A DNA stretch of 64,000 nt, taken from assembly GCA_028622995.1 (NCBI GenBank), contig JAJQJQ010000002.1:3844001-3908000 (forward strand). The letters run 5' to 3'. The translations under genes were made by a program, and so were the position numbers. The notes beneath the pieces are model-generated. The model saw nothing but the letters and a program-made list of their open reading frames with translations. It was not told where the DNA came from and did not search any database. This document shows, in pieces, positions 46,161-58,593 of this stretch. Position 1 is the first letter of the stretch. Every line of letters starts with the position of its first letter. This DNA is from Panagrolaimus kolymaensis. Its lineage: Eukaryota > Nematoda > Chromadorea > Rhabditida > Panagrolaimidae.

Positions 46161-49099
46161 ATGGCTACCACTGTTGCTGCTGTAGATGACAAATTTTCTC
46201 GTCTCCCTGAAATTGCTAAACCCATCTCTTATGACATTTATCTCAAACCTGATTTAAAAACCTTCAAGTGTAAAGGAAAGGAAACCATTGTTGTTGAGGT
46301 AATTTAATCCTTTTATATATAATTTTTACTAATCCCTTTGTTTGTACAGGTCACATCAGCAACAGATTTTTTGAAGCTTCATTCATCCGAAATTGATATC
46401 AATTCCATTATCGTCAAACTTGCGGATGGTAAAGAACTTAAAGGTGTTAGCTTTGAACTTGATCGAAAATGGATGGTTCTAAGTAAGAGCGATATTCACT
46501 ATTACTATTTATTTAACCCTTTTTTTACAGTCATCAAATTTCTTCAAAAAGTTGATCCCCAAAAGGTTACTTTAACCATTGATTTTGTTGCCGAACACAA
46601 TGATAAAATGCATGGCTTTTATCGTTCAACTTACAAAGGCAAGAATGGACAAGAAAAATTCTTAGTTTCGACTCAATTTGAAAGCACTTATGCTCGTTTG
46701 GTTTTTCCTTGTTGGGATGAACCTATTTACAAATCTAAATTTGATATAACTTTGGAAGTTGATGAAAAGTTTACAGCTCTTTCAAATATGAATGTTGTTT
46801 CTGAAAAGCCAACTGGTAATGGAACTAAAGTCGTCAAATATGGCACTTCCCCTCTCATGTCTGTTTATCTTGTCGCTTTTGCTGTAGGCGAATTTGAATA
46901 TATTGAAGCTATGACAAAGAGCAAATGTCCTATTCGTGTTTATACAGTTGAAGGAAAGAAAGATCAAGGTGCATATGCATTGGATTTAGCTGTCAAAGCG
47001 ATTGATTATTATAATGAATGGTTTGCAATTGAATATCCCCTTCCTAAATGTGATCTCATTGCTATTCCCGACTTTAGCATGGGTAAGTTATCTCTAAATT
47101 TAACCAATTTAATGTATGTTTTAAAGGTGCAATGGAAAATTGGGGCCTCGTAACCTATCGGGAAGTTGCCCTACTTATTGATAGTGCCAAATCGTCAACC
47201 CGTCAAAGCATGTATGTTGCATTAGTGGTTGCTCACGAATTAGCGCATTTCTGGTTTGGAGATCTTGCTACAATGGTAAAACATTCATTGTTTTAGTTAG
47301 CTTTAATAGAATTAATTTATTTTAGAAATGGTGGGACAATTTATGGCTTAAAGAAGGTTTCGCATCATTCATGGAATACCTTTTCACTAGCAAATTTTGT
47401 CCCGAATATGAAATTTGGGTTCATTTTGTTAATGATGAATGGGCAAGCGGCATGGGCCTTGATTGTCTTCGCAGCTCTCATCCAATTGAAGTTCCAATTG
47501 ATAATCCAAATGAATTAGATGAAATTTATGACTCAGTAATTTTCTTAAAAACCATGATAATTATTTACTTTAATTTTATTTAGATCACTTATGCAAAATC
47601 CAATAGCGTTATTCGAATGCTTTACCATTATCTTACTGAACCCGTCTTCCAAGATGGGCTTCGTCGTTATCTTAAAAAATTCCAATACAGTAACGCAGAA
47701 ACCCAAGATCTTTGGGATTGCTTTAGTGAAGCATCAGGACAAGATATTGGTAAAATGATGTCCACATGGACTCGTCAAATGGGTTTTCCTATTGTCAAAG
47801 TTGAACAAAAAGTCGATGGTGAAAAACGAGTTTTAAAACTTTCTCAATCTCGATTCCTTGCTGATGGCGGAAAAGATGATGCAAATCCCAAATGGCTCGT
47901 CCCAATTACTATCACAACAGCTTCAAGTCCACACGAACCTGTTTTCCGTGCAATTTTGACTGACATTGAACAAGAATTTACTGTAGAAAATGTCAAGCCT
48001 GGTGATTGGCTCAAAGTTAATTCGGGTACCGCTGGCTTTTATCGTGTTCAATACAGTGATGATATGTTAAAAGCCCTTTTGCCTGCAGTTGAAAGCAAAG
48101 CCTTACCCGTTTTGGATCGTTTTGGAATTGCTAACGATCTCTTTGCTTTGGTTGAATCCGGCAAAGCAAACGCTGATCAATTCCTTTCCCTCGTTGCTTC
48201 AAGTTCAAATGAAGATGAATATGTTGTTTGGGGAGCCCTTGATCGAGGTATTGATTCACTTTCAAATGTTCTTATCCGCCACAAAGATTCAAACATTAAA
48301 AAGAAGCTTGATGCTTTCACCATTAAAGTTTATGAACCTGCTCTTAAACGTCTTGGTTGGGAAGCAACAGCGAATGACCGTTAGTTTTGCAAAAAAAACC
48401 CTTTTATCAGTTCTAATTCACATATTTTTAGCAGCTAAAAATGCGTTGCTTCGTGCTCTTCTCGTCTCACGTTTAAGTCGTGCTGGTCATCAACCAACCA
48501 TTGATGCAGCACGCGAAAAGTTCCGCGAACATATTGATAAGAATATTGAACTTCATCCTGATCTTCGATCAGTTATTTATGGAATTGTTAGCCGTAATGA
48601 TGGAAACGAAGGAGTTGAAAAACTTCGAAAAATCTTTGAAACCGTAGGATTTAGTGAAGTTGAACGCAATTGCATTGTTGCAATGGGTCAAGCAACAACT
48701 GAAGCCGTTTTGAAAAACGTTTATGAATATGGTGTAATGCAAGGAAAAATCCGCCCTCAAGATCTTGTAGCTCTTTTTGCTGGAAGTCGATTCCATCGTG
48801 CTGGACAAGATTTTACTTGGAATTTCTTTAAAGATAATACTTCATTACTTATTGAAAAATTTGGATCAGTCAATAGCTCACTTTTTCAACATTGCCTCAA
48901 ATGTTCAACTGGATCTCAATGCGATCTTGAATTCGCTGACAATGTTGAAAAATTCTTTAAAGATAAATTTGATGCTGATACCTTAAAAGTTCTTGATCGC
49001 CCTATTCGTCAATCGGTTGAAGCCATTCGACTCAACAATCAACTTCTCAAGAACAATGCTCAATCTGTTAATGATTATCTTACCAAAGTTGGACATTAA
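46161..49099 (+). CDS. pam-1: Puromycin-sensitive aminopeptidase, M1 family
   Basis: Zinc aminopeptidase that trims N-terminal residues from peptides. In C. elegans PAM-1 acts in meiotic exit and embryonic polarity. Seven exons give about 880 residues, usual for the family. The start [21 protein letters not shown] leads into [11 protein letters not shown]. The substrate-binding GAMENWG spans an intron near 47083-47127. The zinc motif is HELAH (in [16 protein letters not shown], near 47240), and the third ligand is in [11 protein letters not shown] after the next intron. The SVIRML and TWTRQMGFP segments and the C-terminal helical repeats are conserved. One intron at about 48380-48432 uses a GTTAGT donor. 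The start was chosen because a strong acceptor lies at 46032 and no ATG occurs between it and 46161. Confidence 0.95.
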
Positions 49100-49398
49100 A
49101 TAGGGTTACCGAATTTTTCTTATTATTTATGTCAATGTGCACATGAAATTCCTAGTGCTTCTCACTTTTTTATTAAAATAAATTTATGTTTGGATTATTT
49201 TGTCGTTGCTTCTAAACAACTTAAATATCTGTAGACAAATTGTACTAAACAGAGAAAAGAATAGGCAAGGTTGATATGTAAAAAATAAACATCAAATGAA
49301 AACAGTTTGTAAAATTTTTTATTCAAATAACAAAAGGCAAAAAACAACAACAAAAAACATCATTAAATTAAAACTACAATGAAATAATGAGAGATCAA

Positions 49399-49877
49399 TC
49401 AAGCACGATATGAAGGCCGAGGAACACCACCTCTTCCGCCACCAGGAGCTCCACGAGGAGGACCACTACCACGACCACCACGAAATGCTGAACCTCTTCC
49501 ACGTGGGGCACTTCCATCAAGACCACCAAGACCCATACCATGTGCACCCTTCTGTGCTCGGCCAATATTTTTGAACATTGGAGCATTCTTTAGCATATCA
49601 GGTAGAACAACAAAACTTATTTCGGAACCACGAACAAATACATTTTCAAGATTATGTGTTCTTCCATCTCGATGAGTCATTGTAACATCTGATAATTGAC
49701 AATTCATATTGTCTTCAGCTTCAATTAATTTACCACGATAAACTTCGCCTAAAAATGTTAAAATGGTTAAAAAAAAGTAAAATAAGTGAAAAAAAAATTA
49801 CCCATGCTTGTTTCAAGAGTGATGATATGACCTTCAGCTTCATGGAGAACTTTGATTGGAACACCGATAGCAGTCAT
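49399..49877 (-). CDS. snr-1: Small nuclear ribonucleoprotein SmD3
   Basis: Core Sm-ring protein of the spliceosomal snRNPs. Two exons: [20 protein letters not shown] (start 49877) joined across a roughly 50-nt intron to [20 protein letters not shown]. Sm motif 1 is [20 protein letters not shown] and Sm motif 2 is [21 protein letters not shown], with the SmD3-typical KNAPMFK continuation. The C-terminal tail is rich in RG/GRG ([18 protein letters not shown]), the usual substrate for symmetric arginine methylation. It ends RPSYRA at 49399, convergent with the aminopeptidase gene. Confidence 0.96.
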
Positions 49878-50687
49878 AGTTAGAAATAATAATGCCTATA
49901 AATAGAGGCATTTATAAAAGATGGCTTTAAAGAAAAAAGAAGCACGCAACAAAAAAAGAAAGAGAAATGCCGAACGCTTTAAAAAATCAAAGAAAAATTG
50001 GAAGCTTGAAAAAAATGCTAAAGACCCAAAGCTACAGTATTACAGGTTCTTAACGCGATCGATGGGAAAGTCTGTAATAATGTTTTGATGAAATCGGGTA
50101 ACTTGATACATATCAAATTTAGGCATGAACATGCTAAAATGACGGAAATCTAATGGTTATCAAAGAATTCTAAAATCGCTTCAACTTTAAAAGTATATAT
50201 ACTGGTGTAATAGCAAATAGACAAAAACCTTTCAAGTGGCATCGCTACAGTACACGAAATTAAAAAGCCTAGAAAAGTGAAAGAGTTTGAGGAAATTTAA
50301 TAAAGGTCCAAAAAATGAAGAATGTTTTTAATCAAATGAGCAAGCAGCAACCAAAATCATTAAAATTATTTCCGTAATTTCAGTTCAATAATTTTTCATA
50401 AAGTATTAGAAAACAGGCGGGTCTTCGACCGGCAAGTAAATGCTTTTGTTTACTAATCTTTTTTGCTTACAAAATTCGTTTATTGCCCAAATCTTAGTTA
50501 TTATTTTCCGATTAAGACAACATATACTTTTTTACAACACCATAAAATACGAAATTACAAATTTAAATTCATTGAAAAATCAAATTTTATTACATAAATA
50601 ATTAAATCCAAAATAAATTACAATTAATAAATAAAGCAGAATACATAATTTTTAAAATACAAAACAAAAGTAAAATTATGAAATTAT
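49878..50687. other. Intergenic region between SmD3 and the M17 aminopeptidase
   Basis: About 810 bases, AT-rich, holding the SmD3 promoter and the 3' UTR of the next minus-strand gene. Nothing else recognised. Confidence 0.5.
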
Positions 50688-52714
50688 TTATTTTGCAATA
50701 GCAACATCAGTGTATTCACTAAGAAGAAGAGTGACAAGAGCGACACCAAATCCAGTTGCACGTTCTCCACTAATTGCTGGAGCAAGCATATCGAAATGAA
50801 TCCATGATAAATCTTTTCCAAAATCAATATGTGCAGCAATGAAAAGCCCGGCGATTGAACTTGAAGAACCAACAGGAGATCCATTATCAAGATTTTTCAT
50901 ATCAGCAACAACGGATTTGAAATCATCGAAATGGAGATCGGGTGCAAATACAAATGGATGAACAAGATCTCCACTGGCACGACCGGCTTGAATAGATTTC
51001 TTTTCCCATTTTTCACAATTTGACATTACACCAGCATGAATTCTCTATAAATGTGTTATAAATTATTCTGCGTAACATTAAAAAATGTAATTAACCCAAC
51101 AAAAAAAAAAGAATTTTCAACTCACTCCAGTGGCTATGCGTTGAGCTCCGGTAAGAGTTGCCATATCAATGATGATGTCAGCGTTAAGTTTGGATTTAGC
51201 ATAAAAGACACCATCAGCAAGAACAAGACGTCCTTCAGCATCGGTATTGTTGATTTCCACGGTTTTACCACTGAGCATAGTAATAATATCATCGGGTTTA
51301 CTAGAATAAATAGAAAAATAATAAAAAGAAGTAATAGGGATTAAACAAACTTTGCAACAGGAGAAATGTTGTTTTCAGCAATGCAGAGAAGAACGTGGAG
51401 ATTTTCTTTGAAACCACTTTTAACAAGAGTGCAAAATGCTCCTAAAAGCGCTGCAGCTCCAGCCATATCAATCTTCATTCCGGGCATAATTGATGGTGTT
51501 TTGAGAGACATTCCACCAGTATCATAGACGATCCCTTTTCCACACATCGCGATATTCTTGGAAGCACCTTCAGGAGTGTGGCTAAAGCAAGCAAATATAG
51601 GAGGATGAACAGCAGCTTTTCCAACATGATAAATACCACCAAAACCTTGTTCTTTTAAATTTTCACCCTAAAAAAAGATCAAGTATAAGGTAGTGCAAAG
51701 GAGAAAAATAAATAAAGAAAACTTACAACAATAATTGTCTTTTTAATAGGTACTCCAAGACCATCAACCATGCGAGCAGCTTCATTAGCAAAGACTTCAG
51801 AATAAAATTCATTGCAAGGCGCATCAATTTGTTGAGTACAAATACGAATATGTTCAGCAAGATTTCCCAAGAACTTTAAATCACTTTCAGATAAAGCTTT
51901 TCCATCAGTTACTTCAATTTCAACATTGATTTCTTCCAACGACGGTTTCTTGGTTTTGCGAGAATACGATGGAAAAGAACGAGCAATTGCTGCAACATGA
52001 GCCATCAAATATTCATAAGGTGAAAACAAAACAATTGAAAGAGTTTTAATTCCATCAGCAATTGCAAGGGATTTCAATTCACGAAAGAGGCTGTCAGCAT
52101 TTGATGGAGAATTATGACGAGAAGCTTCTGCTCGAATTGAGATAATCTAAAAATTTGGAATTATAACTGGTTCATTACTACTTAGAACATCTTATGTATG
52201 CATAGAAAGTGACAACACAAAATCAAAGAAAAAAAACAAACCTTAGCAAGATTTAAATAAAGTGGTACACTGTTGACATCTGAAAGTTGATTGATTGCAG
52301 CTTTGAAAAGTTTATCATCAATGCCATTCAATTTTAAAGCAAGTTTCTTTTCAAAATGAAGCGATTTCAAATGAGATTTCGTTCCAATAACAACGATTTG
52401 AGAATTTGAAAGCGTATGACGCTCAGTCAATCCGTTGGTGATTGAAAAAGTATTCATACCTAAAAAGTAAATAAATTAGTCAACTTTAACAAATAAAATT
52501 AAAATACAAGCTATTTAAACACTAACAAAATTAATAGACACGGTGTTAAAGCTAACAGAAAAAAGGTGTGCAAGAGTGGAAGCAAAAATGGCGGGATAAG
52601 TAAAATTTACGATTCACGTCAAAAATAATAATACAAAAATTTGAATGAAAACTTACTTTGAGATGGAAAGTTTGATGCTTCAGATGGTACGCTTTGAGTT
52701 GATGAAGAAGCCAT
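50688..52714 (-). CDS. lap-1: Leucyl aminopeptidase of the M17 family, NPEPL1 type
   Basis: Dinuclear-metal aminopeptidase. First exon [19 protein letters not shown] (start 52714), then [20 protein letters not shown] and further short exons, for about 500 residues. The catalytic domain has [20 protein letters not shown] with [17 protein letters not shown], the signature [13 protein letters not shown], then [20 protein letters not shown] and [16 protein letters not shown]. The combination matches mammalian NPEPL1 and C. elegans LAP-1. The M17 signature NTDAEGRL and the lysine of the IDMAG region are intact, so it should be active. No signal peptide is seen, consistent with a cytosolic enzyme. 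Confidence 0.94.
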
Positions 52715-53801
52715 CGTTGAACACAACCCGCAACAGCTTCAATCAAAGTGAAAAAAAAGTAGTTGTAATGAAAACTTCTTCCAAATCAGCCATGCTTTAT
52801 TTTTGACTAAAAAAACATAAAATTTGAATATAATTTCGTTTCTAATGCATCCAATATTTTTTTTTTCTTTGCTCGGACCAAAATTACACTTTTTTCTGCC
52901 TGATCAAGAATTTTAACCAAAAATTTTGTAAAGCTACAGTAACTTTCATTTCTTTGCTTTATTTTTTCTCTGTCAAATAAAAGTTTAAACACTGCTTTTG
53001 GTAATAAACATCGAAGGAATAATCTTTGCATATTCTTTGCCTTTAACACACATAGGTAAATTATTATCGGAGCGGCGGCCAAAAAGTGCAATGGTCGTAT
53101 ATTTGTTCGAACAAGAAAAAAGATGTCGGCACGCCCAAGTGTTAATTCAGGTCAAAAATGACGAATTATCTTTGTCACTAATAAATAACGAGAAGGAAGA
53201 AACAACGATGACAAAGCTTTTTTTTTTTTGCCTTTTGATCCCTCCATTTCTTCAACAAGTGGTAAAGCAAGCAAGTCAAAAGACAGTTGTCAATTTTGAT
53301 TTACCGATGTGATTTCTCCACCCAACCGATGGCATAGAAATATATCTATTTTTTGATTGAATTCCTTGCTTACTAAAATCTTGGGAGGAGACTTATCAAA
53401 AAACATTAAAAAAAGTTGAAAAATAAAATTGACTGCCGCCTGCAAGCAGCAACAAAAGCGGTTAACACGCTTTCTCAAAAGCAAGCAAGCAGCTGTGAAA
53501 ATATTTTTTTTGCCAGCCGTGAAATAAAGCCATTTTTTCTTAGTTTATTCTATCTTCTTCTTTTTTTAAAAGGCTTACAATCTTTGAACGTCAAATAAAA
53601 TATATCAGCCATTAAAAAATATCAAAACATTTCACGGATATTACTCGCCATTTTGAAAAGTTATTGACGTATGACTAATTCCTAGCTTCTAAAAAATCAA
53701 CTAATGTAAGCCTGTTTATTTTATTTATATTTTATCGAAAGCTGATAATGTTTCAAAGATAATTAGTGTGTTTTTTTTTTCAATAAAAACAATAAAAGAA
53801 A
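52715..53801. promoter_or_regulatory. Divergent intergenic region, M17 aminopeptidase and cathepsin-like gene
   Basis: About 1.1 kb between head-to-head genes. Open frames at 52807-53091 and 52998-53312 overlap on opposite strands and show no motif. A TTTTTTTCAATAAAA stretch lies just before the cathepsin start. Confidence 0.5.
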
Positions 53802-55466
53802 ATGTCAATAAATCGTGAATCTCGTTGCATTTGTTGGGCAGCTTGTGTGGCATTTTTTCTTCTTTCACTTGGATTATTTTATTATTTTTTTGTTCAAAAT
53901 TCTTCAACTTCTCCAACATTTAATGCTAATTCTCTTCCAACAACAATTCCAATTCCAACCAAACAACATGTTCCGGGTTTACCTTTCGCGAGAGAGGATA
54001 CTGAAAGGCATTCAAGAGATTTAGTGGAATTAATTAATAATCATCCAAATAGAACTTGGGTAGCTGAATTAAATCCATCAGCTGTTGGGTAAGTTAGATT
54101 AGAGTGTTGAAATAAATTAAACATTTTAATATATTTTGTTTTATTGTAAAACTTTAGGCTTACCATTCTTGATCAAGCCGCATTTGTAATTTCTAATGAT
54201 ACAATTGATGAAGAAATTATTAAAACCTTACAAGATTTTAGTGATGTTCTTAAAGGTGATGTAAGTTTGGGATCTTAAAGCCTTTTTGGATTTTACCTTG
54301 ACAAATTAAAAGCAATTTAAAAAAATCAAACACTGAATTTACAATACCAAAGCTAATGTTATTTGATATGATTTTTTTATATCATTTTTTTTGTTTTTTT
54401 GGATCATCAAAATTCTTTTCAATCATTTTCAACCTTTAAAATTGTGACAAGTGAAAACAAAAAAAAAGATTGATAATAGAGGATGCATTTTTTTTTTCAG
54501 TTATTTACTGAGCTATATGAAAAACACGTGATACATCTTCATGATGAAATTTCATTTATCCCAGAATATTTTGATTCAACCGAGAAATGGTCTGAATGCA
54601 TTGACACTATTAATGAAATTCATGATCAAGGTGGATGTGGTATGATAATGAAAATTTTATAAACAGAAAATAAAATATTATTGTATTTTAGGATCATGTT
54701 GGGCAATAGCCGCCGCAACATTGATTACGGATCGAATTTGTATTGCCACAAATGGAACACAAAAGAAAAAAGTTTCAGCTCAAGATTTACTTGAATGTTG
54801 TTATTTTTGTGGATCTTGTAATGGAACTCTCGATCCATTTACTCCATTTATTTATTGGTATGAACATGGAATTCATTCAGCTGAATGTTATCCTTATACA
54901 ATTGCAACCGATTGTGGACATCCATGTCTTCCGGATGTCTTCTTAAATCCCAAGGGCCTTGGTGAATGCAGAGGAAGAAAACTTTGTAAACGGCCTGGAG
55001 AACAAGCCAAATATGTTTATAAAATTACCAGTATTAATTCAGCTCCAATGGAAGCTCAACGATCATTATCGGATGTTTATTTAGAAAAATATGGTAAAAG
55101 TATTGAACCTGAAAATATTTTAAAGCGAGAAATTCTCATCCATGGACCAGCAGTTTTATGCTTTAACGTTTTCGAAGGTTTCATGCATTACAAAAAAGGT
55201 TTGTTTGAAAACATCGTTATTATTCATGTTTACACAGTTTCATTCTAGGTGTTTATAATCTTTTAAATGGTGCCGAAGGCGCTCATATTTATGATCATTG
55301 TGTTAAAATCACAGGTTGGGGTCGTGATGCTGCAACTGGACGAGATTATCTTAAAGCAATAAATAGTTGGTCATCTGAATGGGCCACAGATGGAACATTT
55401 TTAATTGATCTTGAAATGCTAAAACATCTTCGAAGTGATTTGTATGCTGGTATTCCTCGTATTTAG
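53802..55466 (+). CDS. Cathepsin B-like cysteine protease with an N-terminal membrane anchor
   Basis: Papain-family (C1A) protease. Exons: 53802 to about 54088, about 54158-54260, about 54500-54640, about 54692-55199, and 55250-55466. Residues 9-31 (CICWAACVAFFLLSLGLFYY and following) form an uncleaved-looking hydrophobic anchor preceded by Arg, so a type II membrane orientation is likely. The oxyanion Gln and catalytic Cys are in HDQGGCGSCWAIAAA, spliced across an intron. A cathepsin B-like cysteine-rich region follows (ECCYFCGSCNG, CGHPCLPDVF). The catalytic His is in IYDHCVKITGWG and the Asn in AINSWSSEW. The usual GGHA before the His is replaced by IYDHC. The linker between anchor and mature domain is short for a cathepsin B proregion. 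Confidence 0.88.
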
Positions 55467-56068
55467 TACTTTGGATAATTTCCACTCTAGTTTTGAAATC
55501 GGTTAACAATAAAATTTGCCCCTGAAAATCTTTTGATCTCATCACAATAATCTTTTCTGTAGTTATTATTGTTTAGTTTTATATTTCAAAAATGTTTTGT
55601 TGAAATAGTTTTCTGACATTTTTTGTTTTTTAAAAATAAATTTTTTTATTAAAGAAAATTAAAAAAGAAGAAAATGATGGACATTTTTTTTTTCGAATGT
55701 GAGGTGAGAATAGCGCAGCGGATACGTCCACCGATTAATGGACGATGAAAATAATAAAAAGTCATCGGTCAGTTAGCTATTTGTTTGTGTCTTTGTTGTT
55801 ATTGCGCAATCTTCGCTTACTTTTATTTTTTGTTAAATTCTAACTGGTCTCAAAAAAGGGAATCTCGTTAATTACCTCTTTTCGGAGATTTTTTTTGAAA
55901 GGGTTGAAGAAAAAAGTGAGTTAAGAGATTTAACTATACCGCCTTTGGCTTTGGAGAGAGGGAGCAGAAAAAACATCATCTTCAAAATCAGCTGAAACTC
56001 ACCATCATTTTTTGAAGATCAAAATAAAACCTTTTTTTGTATTTATTCATTTATTTAATATTTCAACC
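55467..56068. other. Intergenic region, no gene seen
   Basis: AT-rich. A short stretch at about 55708-55745 (TAGCGCAGCGGATA plus a hairpin) faintly resembles the 5' part of a tRNA but lacks a B box. Nothing else recognised. Confidence 0.5.
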
Positions 56069-57635
56069 ATGTTTTATCAATTATTTATTAGTTTTATTAT
56101 TTTTTCAAGTTTATTTTGTCAAGTTTTTGCTTCAATAACTGAAACTGTGCCTTCAATTGAACGCAAACTCCCATCGTTCCCATACACAAATGCGGGTGGA
56201 AGAATGATTGAAAAGCCTCGGAGAAGAATGAAGCGTAAGTTTTTGTTTGGTAAAATAATTTTTTTCTGAATTTACTGAGTTTTTAAATTCGCTCATATTT
56301 ATTTCATAAAAATAATAAAACGGTAATAACGTTCTTGAACTTTGGTTGAAATTTTTAAAATCTAGTTTGAAATGTTCATTTTTTCGAGCAGCTACATAAT
56401 TATAAATTTTAAAATGAATTAAATTTATGGAATATCGTTATAATTTACAAACAAAAAAAGAGTTTGATAAAGCATTAAAAATTAGTTTGGCTTCTTTTTT
56501 GTGTGTATTAAAAATGGTTTAAATTTCTTTTTTAAAACACAATAATTTAAGCTTTTGTTTTTTTTAAGAAGCGAACAGAAATATTTGCTTGTTTCTTTCT
56601 TTCTTTCTTTCTATTTTTGATCTTTTTGTTCTAAACCAAAAAGTGACACTTTTTTCTTAAAACAAAAAAAAAAGAAAATGTAAACAAAGTGTTTTAAAAA
56701 AATGAAAGAGAAGGAAAGTTTATTGAAAGCTTTTATTAAAAAAATAATATTATGCATAAAATATGTACTTCCGTTTTCCTTTATTATATTTTTTTAAAGT
56801 CTAACAAGCTATTGACTTTTTTTGTTGCCGCAAAAAAAGAAGAATACAAGGATATTTGATACGACAGCCTTTTCCATCTTATTGGTTTTTTTGACCACTT
56901 AAAAACATTTTTAAAAAGTTTAAAACGGAAGCCTTTATTGAGAGGATTTTATTTGATCGGTTATTTGATTACAAAAACATTGAACAGATGTGCCTTAGCA
57001 ATTATGGGCTTCTTCGACATAAAATTATGACAAATAACATTTTTGCGGCTTATTTTTATGATGTCGTTTTTAAACCCATTATTAAGAACAAATAAATTTG
57101 AAAGTCGATGATCGATAGCTTTTTTTAAAGTTGGATAATTAAAATGAACATGTGTTTATTTAAAAAACATGAGAACATCATTATGAAAATAAAAAACATT
57201 TTGAAGAGCATTTAGGGGTTAAGAATGAAAAAAAGAGTTTTGGATCAACGAAGAGATGTACGAAAAATTGGGTTTCAAAAACAATGAAGGCCTTTTTTAT
57301 AAGCCACAAATGTTTCTGTATCATCTTATTTAATAATAACCAAATATTTTTGATAGTATAAGTTTTTTTAATTACTAAGCAGCTTGAAAAAAAAAAGAAT
57401 ATTTTTTTCATCAAAATTCAGAAATACAAACATTTTAAAGTAATAACTTTTAAAATTTACAGCAAAATCAACAACTTTGCCACCAACAATATTACGCTTT
57501 AAGCGTTCTGAACAAACCGATTCATATTTGGAACCATTTGCTGATGCAATGTTGGAAGCAGCATTTTCTCAAGAGCAACTTCCTTTGGATCGATATCCAA
57601 AACGTAGCCGTAATCGTGTTAGTGAAGGCTTTTAA
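56069..57635 (+). CDS. Putative secreted prepropeptide with basic cleavage sites
   Basis: Two exons (56069-56234 and 57463-57635) flank an unusually long intron of about 1.23 kb, with a GTAAGT donor and TTTACAG acceptor. The product is about 112 residues. MFYQLFISFIIFSSLFCQVF-Ala is a clear signal peptide. Basic sites RRR, FKR and YPKR would release SEQTDSYLEPFADAMLEAAF plus ten more residues, and a short tail SRNRVSEGF. No amidation glycine precedes the KR sites. The architecture is that of a neuropeptide or hormone precursor, but I do not recognise the peptide. An upstream in-frame ATG at 56012 would give a longer, less typical leader. Confidence 0.65.
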
Positions 57636-58593
57636 ATTAATCTTTCATAAAAAAAATTTAAGCTTGGATTTGTTACAAATGTCAGTCAGACAAAAATTTA
57701 CTTTTTTTAATTTATGTTGTGTTTTTTTTCTCCATCCATCTTGTTTGTAAAATATTTTAAAACCTAATTTTCTTTAGTATTTTAGATCGCTTTTCTGTTT
57801 GTATGCAATAAAAAATAAACTTAAAAGAAGTTAAATCTTAAAACAAATAAAAAATAATCGTCTGTATCATAACATCATCATCATTTGTTGGTCTTTAAAG
57901 CTTCTATAATCCATGAAAGAAATTGATACATTTGCTTTTTTTGATCCCGAAAAATGTTTCGGAGATTGAAGCTCAAATAGAATACCAACAAGCAAGCATG
58001 AGTTTCTCCTTTTCATTGTTGTCAAAAGTTAAGATCCGAAAAAGGATAGACGACAACAACACACTTTATGTTGTTATGTACAGAGACATACTTGAAATGT
58101 TTCGCGTATTTTTTTAAGCCCTTAAAACAACGCAAGTCAAACATGAGTGTGTTTCGTTGATTTAAAAAAAACGATGGATGCTGATGACCAAAAATAAAGA
58201 ATGACTGAGCAGCATTGATGCTCTCATTTTTTCTTGACAAAAGCAACCGATCGCCGCTAGCCATCAAAGTCAGTCACCTTGAAGGCTTTTTTCCTAAAAA
58301 AGCTCAAGTATGCACAACTGCTGCCATCTCATCATCACCAACATCATCATTCCCAAATATGTTGTTGCGCAATACTGTTTTGTTGCTTTAAGTGGTGGTT
58401 GCTTGCTTTCGTATTTGCATCCTCCCCTCCTTCAGGACGTCGTCATGACCTCTCCTCCCATTTTGAGAATATAAGTAAGCTAAAAATGGCTTTAAGAATG
58501 CTTTAGTCGTGTTTCAACTCTGATCTGTTGTTTAGTGTGCTTTATTTATCCTTTCTCATTTTATAAATACTTTTTTTAATTCTTCTTCTTAAA
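57636..58593. other. Intergenic region, no gene seen
   Basis: About 960 bases. Short frames here, including a His-rich one near 58330, lack start context or motifs. The last part probably contains the promoter of the ShK gene. Confidence 0.5.

Noticed and set aside
55708..55745. tRNA-like stretch with an A-box match and an anticodon-arm-like hairpin
   Set aside because: No B box or T arm follows, so it cannot be supported as a tRNA gene or relic.
58279..58506. His-rich small open frame
   Set aside because: No homology, poor start context, and it lies in the promoter region of the ShK gene.
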